This document shows positions 11,246 to 22,960 of a stretch of 64,000 bases of DNA, piece after piece. The position numbers were made by a program, and so were the translations under genes. Under the pieces are notes generated by a model. It worked only from the letters and a program-made list of their open reading frames with translations, had not been told where the DNA came from and did no database searches. Location: positions 1,116,001-1,180,000 of the forward strand of contig JARFXM010000004.1 of the NCBI GenBank assembly GCA_029532625.1, given 5' to 3'. The DNA comes from Lomentospora prolificans. Its lineage: Eukaryota; Ascomycota; Sordariomycetes; Microascales; Microascaceae. Positions within the stretch are counted from its first letter, which is position 1; each line of letters begins with the position of its first letter.

Positions 11246-12523
11246 GCAGTACTTACTGTTACAAGGCATCTGGGGTATTGGCCAATGGATTGATTGAGTT
11301 GAGTGGGATAGTCTGTGCCCTGGACGGTTAGAGAGGATGGTCGAAGAAGTCAAGCTCCACTAACACGCCGAAGCGGCCGGGAACGGAATACTGTAGGAGA
11401 GCACTCCTTGCACTTAGAGCACGTGGTGAAGTGAGGGTCGATTCTTGCATTCCGCGGCTGGGCGAATGGAGGTTTACCGGTCTACCGCCGAGACGGCGAT
11501 GCAAGATTTGTTGACACGAAATTGATATTGTTGGAGGCTGCGTGCTCATGTATGTATCGTGTCGCCGTTCCGAGTACAAATCGTCTGCATCTAATCCTCG
11601 CAAGGACAATGAAAAACAACCCCAGAAAATGTCCTCGAAAGCCTCGCGTCGGTGGATCTACTACAAATACCCTCGGCTATTAGGCATTTCTCAAGTACTC
11701 GGAGATACCGTCCCAAGTCTTGCCAAAATTTAGATGGTGGGTGGCGATTGTCGGTGTAAAGGACTGTGGTCCCGAAGGTGTTGTGGATTCCGCCAAATCC
11801 AAGGTAATTGCTGATGGTGACAGCTGCTCCCGATTGCCGATCGCTGGCTGATTGCTACATCATCAATTCGATGTTTTGTTGAACATTGTGCATCTGGCAT
11901 CGCGACCCAACTCGGAGCTTCCTGAATGCTTCAGTTGCTTTTTGGCGACCCTCTCGCGATGGAGCAACTTGAACAGTTCCCTTAGTTCGGGGTCTGTGGA
12001 ATCGGGCCCGAAAGACCCAACTGACCCACCCGTGACCCGTAATAAGTACACTGTACCTGTTTAGGGGCCTCCCTTCCACGGCGCATTAGGGGTGCAGCCA
12101 GCGGAACGTTAGTACTGCGACACAGGATCTCGCCAGCTGATCAGGCTCGCAATCGCGCATCTTATCCACAGCTTTTTTTTTTTTCTCTTTGATAAACTTC
12201 TTCTTTTCCCATTGAAGACGTCGATTCAACCATAATTTCACAAACGTGGAGACCAAGACGCTAGTGAGGAGGTGAGCCGAGGCATAAAAGGAGGATACGA
12301 ACGTGTACGATAAAAGAAGACCGTGGCGCTATTCTAAGTCTCGACTGGCCTATCTGGACAACATATATACTGTTGCCCTCATCCTTTCAGACGGCCCACG
12401 CCCGTCTGCTCTCTCTTGAAGGTTGAGCTTGAGTTGTAAGGGTTTTTCCTTAGTCTCGTCTTCCCCTCCCCGCCCCTCCTCTCTTCTCCCAAAGCATACA
12501 ATAGGAACTGAGCCTCGTTGACA
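11246..12523. other. Intergenic region between transporter and thioesterase genes
   Basis: This 1.3-kb spacer has no supported gene; the small open frames are fragmentary and not domain-like. A T-run at about 12,173-12,184 and a CT-rich stretch with CCCTCCTCTCTTCTCCC just before the ATG at 12,524 are typical of fungal core promoters and leaders. Confidence 0.5.
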
Positions 12524-13797
12524 ATGACCAAGTCCCAAGAGCCGTCTACTCACAAGAGCTCAGGCTCTCCGCCGCGCAAGATGAGCGCCTTGGCCTTGCT
12601 CGTGCCCATGGTTGCCCCCCTCGCCGTTGCATCCGCTGGATATGCGGCTTGGAAGGTCCAGTGGCTCTCCCTACTAAAGGCTTTCTTTACCGGACCCGGT
12701 CGCCTTCAGCGCATCTTCCTTCTGCTCTTTACCTTGTTTAACTGGAAGAATATGCCCTTCGCTTGGACTGTATGTTTTTTTGGTCTCCTCGTTGCCATGC
12801 CTCCACTCCCTTCTCGCAGAGTATGCGATGCCTGATCTTATCCCACTCCTTTGACTCGCTTGTGATGGAGCGCCACCCCCCCCCCCCCCCCCTTTTCACC
12901 CCTTTCGCGCGTTTCTTTAAACAGCTTTCCGTTTACTTACAATCGGCTTCTGGCTTCCAGACACGAGTGTTCTATGCTGTATACTACCACCACATCATTC
13001 GTCGCGCGCCAGCCCTCGGGCCTCCGGCACTCTTTGCGCCCGTCATTTCCGGTTCTCGCGCACCACTTCTCGAGATAGATTACAACATCCACAAGTCTAA
13101 TTCGACCTACTTCGCTGATCTCGATGTCAGCCGCACTCACCTCGTCTCGTACATCTGCGGTCCGGGATTACGCGCCCTCTCGAAGAACAAAGTGACACAG
13201 CTTGTCCTCGACCCTACCACGAAGAACCCCGCTCCAGGCAAGCTAGGAATCATGCTGGGAGGCGTCCACTGCTCGTTCCACCGGGAGATCCCACCGTATG
13301 CAGCTTACGAGCTGTGGAGCCGTGTCTTATCTTGGGATCGAAAGTGGCTCTACATAGTTACTCACTACGTCCCCAAGGGCCTGGGTAGGCCGTCTGAATG
13401 GTTGGATCCGAGATTTGGGCGGTTGAACCGCAGCGCTGGCAAGGAGCCGTCCAAGGACTGGGAGAAGAAGATCCACGCCACGGCCGTCAGCAAGTACGTC
13501 TTCAAGCTCGGCCGATTAACAATCCACCCCGCCATCGTGCTAGCCGAAAGCGGACTTCTCCCTACGCGTCCCGGCGGCTGGATAATCGACGACCTTGGAA
13601 CCGGAATGGGAGGTACTGCCCAAACTGGTGATTGCCTAGAGCTACGCTCAGACCCTGGCGAATGGGATTGGAAACGCGTTGAGCGGCGACGTGTGGCGGG
13701 CATGCAATTTGCCGAAAAATTCCATGCAATGGATAGCCTCCAAAAGGCCTTTGACGGAGGCCGGGGGGCTGTTGTCGGCCGATTCGGCCCCGGCTAA
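12524..13797 (+). CDS. THEM6-like hotdog-fold thioesterase, membrane-anchored
   Basis: Two exons, 12524-12769 and 12961-13797, join in phase 0 to give 360 residues, restoring FAWT-TRVFYAVYYH. The intron (191 nt) is long for this window and contains a run of 17 C. The N-terminal 80 residues contain hydrophobic segments (LVPMVAPLAVASAGYAAW and LLKAFFTGPGRLQRIFLLLF). The core SGSRAPLLEIDYNIHKSNST, followed by YFADLDVSRTHLV, is the 4HBT_2/THEM6-like hotdog signature, often mis-annotated in fungi as capsule polysaccharide biosynthesis protein. Hotdog enzymes of this type hydrolyse acyl thioesters. No acyl substrate or catalytic assay can be inferred here, so the activity is by family only. The protein probably sits in an internal membrane. 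Confidence 0.82.
12876..12892 (+). repeat. C17 homopolymer inside the thioesterase intron
   Basis: Seventeen consecutive C lie in the intron of the thioesterase gene, flanked by CGCCA and TTTTCACC. It is a mononucleotide microsatellite and likely to vary in length between isolates. On the opposite strand it is a G17 run able to stack as a quadruplex. The long intron suggests it tolerates length change. Confidence 0.95.
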
Positions 13798-14076
13798 GTT
13801 GATTGCCCTTGAATTGTAGGAGCAAGGGATAAGGCCATACGATACGATTTAGATGGATAGACCTTACAACGACACGGGCGGCGCGTGATGAATCACTCAT
13901 ATATCTATACATCGAATGCATATTCCGATATCGATCATATTATTATCGTTACTACTAATAACATGGGACTCAGAGTCAAACTCTACTCCCCTTTTGGAGG
14001 TCCTCATCAAGACTTTTCCTTCTTTTCAGAATAGGTACGCGATCCGTGTTCTCTAAAAGCTCGTCCTGATAGAGCT

Positions 14077-14724
14077 TTAGAGAGCCATCACAGCCAGGGC
14101 GGCCACGGCTCCAGCCCAACCATAGCAAACGAGGTTGTTGGCAGCTCCAGGGGTATCAGAGTCAGTGGGGCTAGTAGCGCCGCCCGTCTCGGTAGGCGAG
14201 TCGTCAGCGTCAGTGGGAGATCCGCTGTCCGAGGGGCTGCTTTCGGAGTCGTCAGTGGTGGTAGGCTCCGCGCCACTGCTGGTCTCCGTGGCCGATGCGC
14301 TGGTGGAGGGAGCTGCGCTAGAGCTGTCGCTACCACCGCTTGCCTCAACGGCCACGCAGATCTGGCTAGCGACTGCAAGTGCCTCTGTAGTTATGAAGTG
14401 TCAGTTGCGCCTGATCTCAGTTAAAATGGCACCAAACGTCTGTACGGTCGGTCACCATGGAAGGAGATGGGGGGACGAACTGTTAATGTCATCGCCGCTG
14501 CATCGATCGGCCTCCGGCAGAGAAACTTGGCATAGGGCAGCACCACCCGAGACTTCATCCATGTGAGAGCACTCGCAAGCATAATCGCCCTCGGAGCAGC
14601 CCTGGCCTGCGGCCGCGTCTCGGATGCAGGAGACGGCGCACTCAGGGATCTGGGAAACCAGCTCGTCGACGGACTGGGCGGCAACCGCCGCGGCGAAGAG
14701 AGCAAGAGTAGCGGCGACCTTCAT
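14077..14724 (-). CDS. CFEM-domain cell-surface protein with GPI-anchor signal
   Basis: Two exons on the minus strand, 14724-14481 and 14384-14077, join in phase 1 to give 183 residues. The 96-nt intron has donor GTTCGT, a CTGAC branch site and acceptor CTACAG. The signal peptide is MKVAATLALFAAAVAA. The CFEM domain follows, with all eight cysteines in order: PECAVSC, GQGC, YACEC, ALCQ, DRCSG and, after the join, SQIC. A Ser/Thr/Asp-rich stalk of about 70 residues comes next, then a hydrophobic end (VAALAVMAL) after small residues, as in GPI-anchored proteins. CFEM proteins bind haem iron or act at the cell wall and host interface. The haem-ligand Asp is plausible within the EGDYAC segment but not proven. 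Its long upstream region is shared with the oxoprolinase gene. Confidence 0.92.
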
Positions 14725-17371
14725 ATTGGATCCAAGTATTCCGGCTGAATTGACAATTTCTCGGTGTTACGTAGGTGATATGGAACAAGATCTGGATTGG
14801 CTTATAATTTTGGGCCTTGCGTGTAGTTGATGATCGAAAGAGTCTTGGAAGAGGTCGAAGATTCAATGGGGCAGGAGACAAAGCGTCTTTTAATGCAGTT
14901 GCAAACTTCGAGGAAAGGCATAGGCGTGAATGATCGGGGAGCCGGGCAACCACCCTGCCCAAAGCGACGTCTCCAGCGGACCCTCTCGGAGAAAAATAGC
15001 AATACGAAAAAGTCGGCGTGCCCGGCCGCTCCCCCCCCCCCCCCGCGGCCCCCCAAACCAAGTCAAGCACGACGAAGTAACAAACAGTTCCTTACCTCTT
15101 CATGTAATACTTCGTATACATTACATCAGTGCTCTGTTTAAGGAAGAGGCTACGATATTACTTGTGACCTCGTAACCCGTTGCACGGTCCTTCCTTCGCA
15201 TAGGTAATATCGATCGGATCATATATCTTCCCGTCACCAACCTCGCTAGAAGTACATGTATACACTATACCTTGGAAAGTTGTCGAGTTGCATTAGGATT
15301 GCAGCCAGAGCCTGGGGCGGGAATTGTGGGCTTCCTGGAGGAGGACTCGAGTGACAAGGGTTGATTGGCTCTGTCGAGCATTGGCACCTCGGCCGTTTGC
15401 CGGAATCTGGCAGTCGCAATGAAGCTGCGAAGGAATAGTTGCTGGAGCGAGGTGGTAACTAATTTATTACCGACTCACGTTTAAGATTAGACATTCTCCA
15501 CATCAGCACAAAAAAGCACAATTGCACATTGGCCGTCCTCCCAAGATGTAGCCACCGAGAGCTATGTCGGCGCTCTCCTCCAATCTTCAGCGCCTATATC
15601 CGGAGGACTCGCCCTCCATGGTGACTTACTAGGTAAGTAGCACGATGAGAAGTTGAAGTGGAAAGTAGCTTGGCTCACTTTCCACAGCTCGCCAAGTGCG
15701 GGGGAGGCGCACGGTTGGATCCGTCAAAGATGCCCTTTGGGGTCGGGCATGGGGAGGTCCTTTCCCCAGATGGGCCCCCCTGCGTTTGGGAATGTTACTC
15801 TTTTGATTGCTTGCGTGTTGGCTGTTAATCGTGCCACGCCCCCCCTCCCCCGGGCACGATTAGATTGTGCTCCGCACCCTCACCTCCATGCTCTATCCAC
15901 CGCCCACACCATCAAGCACGAACCCTTATCGTCTCTCACCTGATGGAGTACAAGTGTATGAGATGGGCTCATGTTGGGGTGTGAGAGATATTCCATCCGC
16001 AGCTGTGCTTACAGTTCTCACAGCAGGTTGGCCCCGGCGATACCATTTCGTAGCTGGCGGTGTCGATGCCTACCAGCCGCTCGGTAATTATCATATCGAA
16101 AGGCTTTATCCCTCTTCCGCCGATTGTTGTACTCAAGGACCTCACCGTCAATCACCTAAACGCGCGTCTCGTATAATGGAACCGAAGCACCTTTGACGCA
16201 ATGCGCATGTAAAATATTCCAAAGTAGCCAAGGATGGCCGCCAAGGATTATAAATAGGTAAGGGCAACAGATTCAGTTGGAGGAGAATATCTCTTGGCCG
16301 CTTCAGTCGGTTCAGACAGGGAGTGAGTGTGGGAATGGAACTGCGCATCGCCTTGGTCCAGCAAGTATACTTTTTCTATAACGGGCTCTGGAAACAGGCA
16401 AGCAACACGAGGTGGTGTCCAGGCTTTGCCGAAGGCCTCCGGGACAATTGCGGGATGATGTAATATGCACGCTTCACCTGGCTTCAGGGTGCGAGCCCGG
16501 AGTATCCCTGGCTTTAAGCAGCAAACTCTCCTGGCGATGCTGATGTTAGGACAGTGTTTAATACCCCATAGCTAGCGTTGGCGTCTGGTGGTTTGTTCAC
16601 AGATCGGTCAATCTTCGGTTTGGGGAACGGCGCTAGGAGTGACGATTCATCTGACGAACAAATTTGTGCATGTGCCTTTGTGTGTTAGAAGGGAAATGCT
16701 GACACCGTGATAAAGGTCGAGATGTCCGGAACCGTTGAGGTCGTCTGCGAGAGGGATCAATCGTTGAGAATGATCTGCCACACCTTTCGCCACCGCATGG
16801 CCCAAGTTCGCCACTAGCCCTCTCTCCCCTCTGTTCGAGGATGACAAACCAACCTAGTGGGGCCGACCTTTCCAATGAGTGGTAATGGTCAGTGATAAAG
16901 AAGGGGTTGGAAGCTGCTGCGATTCCTGCTTTATCGGTTTTGAGGTTCCAAGCCGACGAAACGCTGCCAGTGGAATAGAATCCAGCCCAACTCATAATAC
17001 TGAGGTACTCATGTGGTCAATACATACAGTGTGGGGGTTTCCCAATGGAAGGACGTATCTGCTCTATCGAGAGCTTTACCCAGCGTTATCATCAGTTGAC
17101 GGATCATTGATATCCTGACCAATGACTAGCACTAAGATCTACAGCCAGGTCCCCCTACATGAGCTCATACGTCTCGTCCAGAGGAAACTTGCTATTGCAC
17201 CTCATCGATCCATTGCTGGATTTAAAAATCACCAAGGGCTCCAATCTACAGCTCGCAAACCCCCCCCTTTCTGGGGAAACATTGTGGACGTGAGCTCCCT
17301 CCAAGTAGCTAGCCGACTGTCTGGCTATTCCGCTTAACTAGAATCCGCATGGTGCGAATTATTACGGCACG
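14725..17371. other. 2.6-kb intergenic region between divergent CFEM and oxoprolinase genes
   Basis: No convincing gene is present. The open frames at 15,653-16,196 and 16,633-17,118 lack family features and splice logic. Visible features are C14 at 15,031-15,044 (G14 upstream of the CFEM gene), other C-runs near 15,838-15,850 and 17,258, and a TATAAATAG word near 16,248. The length suggests separate promoters for the two flanking genes or a decayed gene that I cannot recognise. Confidence 0.5.
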
Positions 17372-20300
17372 ATGGGCAATCCAGAGACAACTGCACCTGA
17401 CCGAGGTATTCGGATCGCCATCGACCGGGGCGGGACCTTTACTGACTGTGTGGGCGAGAAAGACGGAGAGACTATCATCCTAAAGCTCCTCTCCGAGGAC
17501 CCATCCAACTACCGGGATGCTCCTCTTGAGGGAATTCGCCGCATAATGTCGCATTTCCTTCAGAGGGATATAACTCGAGACGAGAAGTTAGACACCTCCC
17601 AGATCATGTCTATCCGTATGGGAACTACCGTCGCTACAAATGCTCTGCTCGAGCGTAAAGGCGAAAGGATGGCTCTTGTCGTTACCAAGGGATTTCGAGA
17701 TTGTCTTCTCATTGGCAACCAAAGCCGGCCCAAGATATTCGACCTTGCGATCAAGAAGCCTGAGGTATTATATTCAGCAGTGGTCGAGGTTGACGAGCGA
17801 GTCACGCCCGAGGATTATGCGGAGGATCCAATGCGAAACCAGACGGCTGCCCATGCGAAGGTAGGAACCCGAGAAGCCTTGAAAAAGGATCTGATAGAAG
17901 GCCTCTCTGGAGAGACCATCCGTGTCCTCAAGCGCCCTCGTGAAGAGGATGTTCGCCTCCAGCTGCAGGAGGTCTACGACGCTGGGATTCGAAGCATTGC
18001 CGTCTGCTTGTTACACGGCTACACATTTCCGACACACGAAGCTACCGTTGGGCGCATTGCGGCAGAGATTGGATTCTCTCACATATCCCTAAGTCACGAG
18101 CTGATGCCAATGGTTAAGCTCGTATCACGAGCTACCTCTGTCTGCGCAGATGCCTACCTCACGCCGACGATTAAGAGATATATCGCAGGATTTCAGGGAG
18201 GCTTCACAGGCTCCCTCGGAATCGCTGGAGGTCTGGATGAAAATGGAGCGCGATGCGAATTTATGCAGAGTGACGGCGGCCTCGTTGATGTTGATAGGTT
18301 CACGGGTTTGAAGGCTATATTGTCTGGGCCTGCTGGGGGGGTTGTAGGCTACGCGATAACCTCATACGACAACAAATCCAAAACTCCAATAATTGGTTTC
18401 GATATGGTATGTCCCCACCTTCAACAATAGCCCCATTGTCACATGTTAACACACACGTACAGGGAGGTATGGTGTCAGACCCAAACTTTGGGGCACTCAG
18501 GTACTAACATTCGTCGTTGAGGCACAAGTACGGACGTTTCTAGATACGGAGACGGCCGGTACGACCATGTCTTCGAAACAACAACAGCCGGTGTGACAAT
18601 TCAGTCCCCTCAACTTGATATTAACACTGTTGCCGCCGGCGGAGGCTCTATGCTGTTCTGGAAAAATGGGCTTTTTGTTATTGGGCCAGAAAGCGCAGGG
18701 GCGCATCCTGGCCCTGCTTGTTACCGAAAGGGTGGACCAGCAACAGTCACAGATGCCAACCTTTACCTTGGGAGGCTGCTGCCCGAGTTCTTTCCCAAAA
18801 TATTCGGCGAACATGAGGACGAAGGGCTGGACTTCGAGGCAAGTGCCCGGGTCCTCCAGGAACTAGCTGACCAGGTTAATCGCGAATCAAGCAAGGAAAT
18901 GTCCGTTGACGAAGTCGCGTTCGGTTTTCTGACTGTGGCCAACGAAGCCATGACACGCCCAATACGCTCCATTACTGAAGCGAAGGGGCACGATTCGTCG
19001 AAGCATCGGCTAGCTACTTTTGGCGGGGCAGGTGGTCAACACGCGGTTGCTATTGCGGAAGCCCTAGGAATACGACAGATTCTTGTCCACAGATACTCCT
19101 CCGTCCTGTCCGCGTATGGAATGGCATTGGCAGACGTCGTAGAGGAGAGGCAAGAACCCGAGTCCACCGTGTGGCGAGATGATGACTCCGCTATTGGATG
19201 TTTGAAGGAGAAAATGGAAAGGCTTAGGGCGGCCTGTCTCGAATCATTGAAAGAACAAGGTTTCCAGCATCATGAGATTTCTTTCGAAGAGTATTTGAAC
19301 ATGAGATATCGGGGCACCGAATCAGCTCTGATGATAGTCAAGCCGAACAAGGAAGAAGCGGGTAGAAAATACGGCGGCCTGGATTGGGCTTTTGGCAACG
19401 CCTTCATCGACAAACACCGGTATGAATTCGGGTTTACCCTCAACGATAGGGACATCATAGTTGATGACGTACGGATCCGTGCAACCGGGCGAAACTCTCG
19501 CGTTAGGGAGGATACAGTTGACGAACAGCTTGGAAAAGTCACGCGTGGACCTGCCGATGGCTCAAAAGTCCACGGGCAACAGAGAGTATACTTCGAAGGG
19601 GGAAGGTGGGACACACCGATTTATAGGCTCTCCGATCTTAGTATCGGTGACGAAGTTCGTGGACCAGCGATTTTGGCAGACGGCACACAAACAATAGTTC
19701 TGCCTCCTAGGGCTCAGGCACTAGTCATCGAAACCCATATTGTCATAGACGTCGAGCAGGACGATTCAAAGGATGAGTAAGTTCGCGAACTGAATCATGC
19801 CCGGGTCTATTACTAAATGCCAACAGGGGAACTAGCGGACTCGAAGTTGTGGACCCGATACTGCTCAGTATATTTGGCCATAGGTTTATGGCTATCGCGG
19901 AGCAGATGGGTCACACACTACAGAAGACAAGCGTCAGCACAAATGTGAAAGAACGACTGGATTTCTCATGTGCGATCTTCGATGCGGACGGTGGCCTTGT
20001 TGCCAACGCCCCCCATCTCCCGGTTCATCTTGGATCAATGTCAACTTGTGTCAAACGTCAGGCCGCTATCTGGCGGGGGAAACTCAAAGCGGGAGATGTC
20101 ATTATCACCAACCATCCCTCGTATGGCGGGACGCATCTTCCCGATGTCACGCTAATTATGCCTGCATTCAACAATAATGGGGACCAGATCGTGTTTTACG
20201 CGGCGTCAAGAGCCCACCACGCAGATATCGGCGGCATTTCGGCGGGTAGTATGCCGCCGCAGTCTCGTGAGTTGTACCAGGAGGGAGCCGCCGTCAAATC

Positions 20301-21588
20301 AGAGAAACTTGTCAGCGAGGGACGGTTTGACGAAGAGAAAATAATCGAGCTCTTCTACCGGGAACCGGCCAAGTACCCTGGGTGTAGTGGTACCCGCTGC
20401 CTAGCGGATAATATTAACGACCTAAGGGCCCAAGTTTCCGCGAATAAGAAGGGTATTTCCCTCATTGAGTCTCTCATAGATGAGTACGGAGAAGAGACTG
20501 TGCAATTCTACATGCGCAATATACAGAAGAACGCCGAATCGTGTGTGAGAAAACTCCTCAAGGACATACACAGCAGGTTTTCCGGCAAGGATCTGTCCGC
20601 GGTTGACTATATGGATGATGGAAGTCCGATACAGCTGAGAGTTGCGATCGATCCCGAGCATGGCGAGGCTATTTTCGATTTCGAAGGCACAGGTCTGGAG
20701 GTGTACGGAAATATCAATGCGCCTGAGGCAGTGACTTATAGTGCCATCATATACTGCCTACGGTGCTTGATATCTGATGACATCCCTCTCAATCAAGGAT
20801 GCCTCGCCCCTATCAAGGTCAAAATCCCCCAGGGGTCATTACTATCGCCGACGGATGGCGCAGCGGTTGTGGGCGGCAACGTCCTTACTAGTCAGAGGGT
20901 CACTGATGTCATCTTCAAAGCCTTTGAGGCATGCGCAGCCAGCCAAGGAGACTGCAATAACCTCACCTTTGGGTTCGGAGGGAATACTGCGGGAGAGGAA
21001 GAGGTTAAGGGATTTGGGTATTATGAAACAATTGCCGGAGGAAGTGGCGCGGGGCCGGATTGGGAGGGGACGAGCGGAGTGCACACACACATGACCAACA
21101 CTCGAATTACGGATTCGGAGATTTTCGAGAAGCGATACCCCGTTATTCTAAAAATATTTTCCCTAAGAGAGGGCTCAGGCGGCCTCGGCCAGCATAGAGG
21201 AGGAGATGGCGTGGTCCGCGATATCGAGTTCAGGATTCCAGTCCAAGTTTCCATCCTCAGTGAGCGACGAGTCTTCAGGCCTTATGGATTGGCGGGTGGG
21301 GCTGATGGCCATCCTGGGCTGAATCTATGGATTAGGAGGCAGCGGAAGGCGACCCTTGACGGCGCTACTAGTCCCGTTGAAATGGAGCATGAAGAACAGG
21401 CATATAATCTCGGTTCCAAGAATACGGCACTGATGAAAGCAGGTGATCGCATTGTCATCTACACTCCAGGCGGGGGAGGATGGGGAGACGCAAACCTGGC
21501 GAAGGCTACGCGGCGGAGCATCGATCCTCTGACGGGGTGGAAAATGGCCGGCCATGCGAACCGGGAAAACCTAGCCCTCCAGGCGTAA
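17372..21588 (+). CDS. OXP1: 5-oxoprolinase (fused HyuA-HyuB), with a 4-nt exon
   Basis: Exons 17372-18406, 18463-18466 (GGAG), 18522-19776 and 19827-21588 total 4,056 nt (1,351 residues). The N-terminal half is HyuA-like: DRGGTFTD at residues 18-25, [17 protein letters not shown], a second phosphate-binding [14 protein letters not shown] rebuilt across the tiny exon at about 342-355, and [20 protein letters not shown]. The second half, from about residue 772, is HyuB-like: [32 protein letters not shown], and PGGGGWGD near the end. Fused eukaryotic enzymes of this plan (Oxp1/OPLAH) use ATP to open 5-oxoproline to glutamate in the gamma-glutamyl cycle. They act as cytosolic dimers. Fungi also carry hydantoinase-type paralogues, so the exact substrate is by family. 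Intron 3 (19777-19826) has donor GTAAGT and a TACTAAAT branch site. Confidence 0.9.
18407..18521 (+). other. Two introns separated by a 4-nt exon (GGAG)
   Basis: Intron 18407-18462 (GTATGT ... GTACAG, with GTTAAC as branch) and intron 18467-18521 (GTATGG ... TACTAAC at 18502-18508 ... GAG) leave only GGAG between them. Reading through either intron hits a stop. Skipping the four bases shifts the frame. Including them restores the invariant GG of the phosphate-binding GGTSTD. The second acceptor, GAG, is a weak type. Confidence 0.75.
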
Positions 21589-22383
21589 CAATCTAGGGAC
21601 CACCGCACCACTCGAGGGCGGCGCGGGCTGGCGGCAAGAGTCCGCTCATGTTACAACCTCTGGAGAAGTATCTACTGATGTAAAGAGATTCATCTCTCGC
21701 CTTTGATGCCGTACGCAACAGTAGTTCCTACTGTTGGCCCCAAGGGGCTCTGTTGGCAACAGGGTCGGGGGCCATTGACTCTGTGGTCACCAGTTGTGTC
21801 TCGCCAAAGAGCCGCGATAATTTCAAGTGTTTCCGGCTGCGTGACGAGCTTCCTGTATTATCAGTGCCACTTGTTATGTACTAGGCCTCGGCTCTGCTTA
21901 AGGGGCCGAGGTAGTCCTTCATAGAAGAGCTTGCTAATGGAAGAAAATATGATTGTGCGTTTTAACTCGCCTTTCTCTGATGTGGTCGGGATGATGTTAT
22001 CGATAGTTAGCCCGACGTACTGTGTTAGCGAGCAAAGTGTAGCGCACTGTGTACGCTTGATGCGGAAATTCGCAGGCAGACGAAGCTTTTGTAGGTGTCG
22101 AACGAGGCTGCAATTACCAACAAACTGGCATCTGGATCACCATTATCCTGTTGGAAGCTTCCTGGTGTCGATGTTAGATCGATGTACCCACCAACTTATC
22201 CGTTTTAGGCGTGTCGCTCTTCCTCCCGCCCACCTCGCATATCCCGTCCGGCTGTGGCACTAGGGATATAAGTGACGAGAAACGATCGTAGATCTCGAGT
22301 GCGCAGGGGTTTTTTCCAAGGGTAAACTTGACATGTCATAGCGCTTATATAATGGTTTAGAGAGAGGCGAAAAATATAAGTAT
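21589..22383. other. Spacer between the last gene and the retrotransposon nest
   Basis: This is 3' flank of the oxoprolinase gene with normal base composition and no supported gene. Composition changes sharply at about 22,384, where the first LTR remnant begins. CA and TG are present at ordinary frequency here, so RIP has not visibly spread into the gene side. Confidence 0.6.
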
Positions 22384-22496
22384 TGTTACAGGCTAGCCGG
22401 GAAGTGGGTGCTATATCACAGGGCCGAGATTTGTCTATTTTAAGATAACTAAAGGGTAGAAGAGGAAAATAGGAAGAGGCAACAAAAGGGGAAGGA
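22384..22496 (-). repeat. Remnant of an A-like LTR (left boundary of the nest)
   Basis: Starts TGTTACAGGCTAGCC and follows the reverse complement of the family A LTR end (GGGCC-AGAT-TGTCTATTTTA, ATAACTAAAGGGTAGAAGAGG). It has many differences, several not explained by RIP, so it is a diverged relative. It is interrupted after about 113 bp by the D2 LTR. The remainder must lie beyond the right edge if this was a simple insertion. Confidence 0.75.
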
Positions 22497-22606
22497 TATA
22501 ATATTCTAACACTTCTTATAGGGTTAGTCACCTTAAGGTTAAAATAGTTAGGCTTATTAGTAAATAAGTAAGTAGTTAGATAGTAACTATAAGGGTCTAT
22601 AATATA
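22497..22606 (-). repeat. D2: first part of a family D LTR
   Basis: Aligns base for base with the start of the D1 LTR at 41,284. TG has become TA and CG has become TA, so TGTGACGTTCCAAC reads TATAATATTCTAAC here. It is interrupted by the solo C LTR after TSD ATATA (22602-22606). Confidence 0.85.
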
Positions 22607-22955
22607 TGTTATGCTATATCATGCAAGCAAGCATGGAGGCGCTCCATGACATGCCACACCATATAAGCAAGTATAAACATGCTCTAGCAGAACCTTAGTA
22701 GTAAGCAAGTAATACTAAAGGTTGAAGGTAAGGAATATATAAAGGAAGTAAGGAACTATAAGCTAGATAGAAAGAATAAGACTATATTACTATTATAAGA
22801 GAATACCTACCTATATACTAACTAACTATATAGAGGTAAACTTATATAAACTAGTAACTATATTAAATCTATGAATAGTATTATAGAACCCTCCTGCCTA
22901 CTTATTAGCAGCTTGGCAGCTAGTAAGTAAGTGGATATAGTAATGAGCTGTAATA
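22607..22955 (+). mobile_element. Solo LTR of family C
   Basis: 349 bp, exactly the length of the C1 LTRs, in reverse orientation to them. Begins TGTTATGCTATATCATGC and ends GAGCTGTAATA. It is flanked by ATATA at 22602-22606 and 22956-22960. A full element has been lost by LTR-LTR recombination. It is less mutated than its surroundings (TGCAAGCAAGCATGGAGGCG survives). Confidence 0.9.
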
Positions 22956-22960
22956 ATATA

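Noticed and set aside
15100..15126. loxP-like half site (ACTTCGTATA with ATTACAT)
   Set aside because: Only one arm resembles loxP and there is no inverted partner. A chance match.
15653..17118. Open frames of 80-120 residues between the CFEM and oxoprolinase genes
   Set aside because: They overlap on both strands, have no domain-like motif, and no splice joins extend them.
18407..18521. A single intron in place of two around the 4-nt exon
   Set aside because: One intron from 18,407 to 18,521 puts the downstream HyuA frame out of phase. Starting the exon at 18,463 without a second intron hits TAA at the TACTAAC site.
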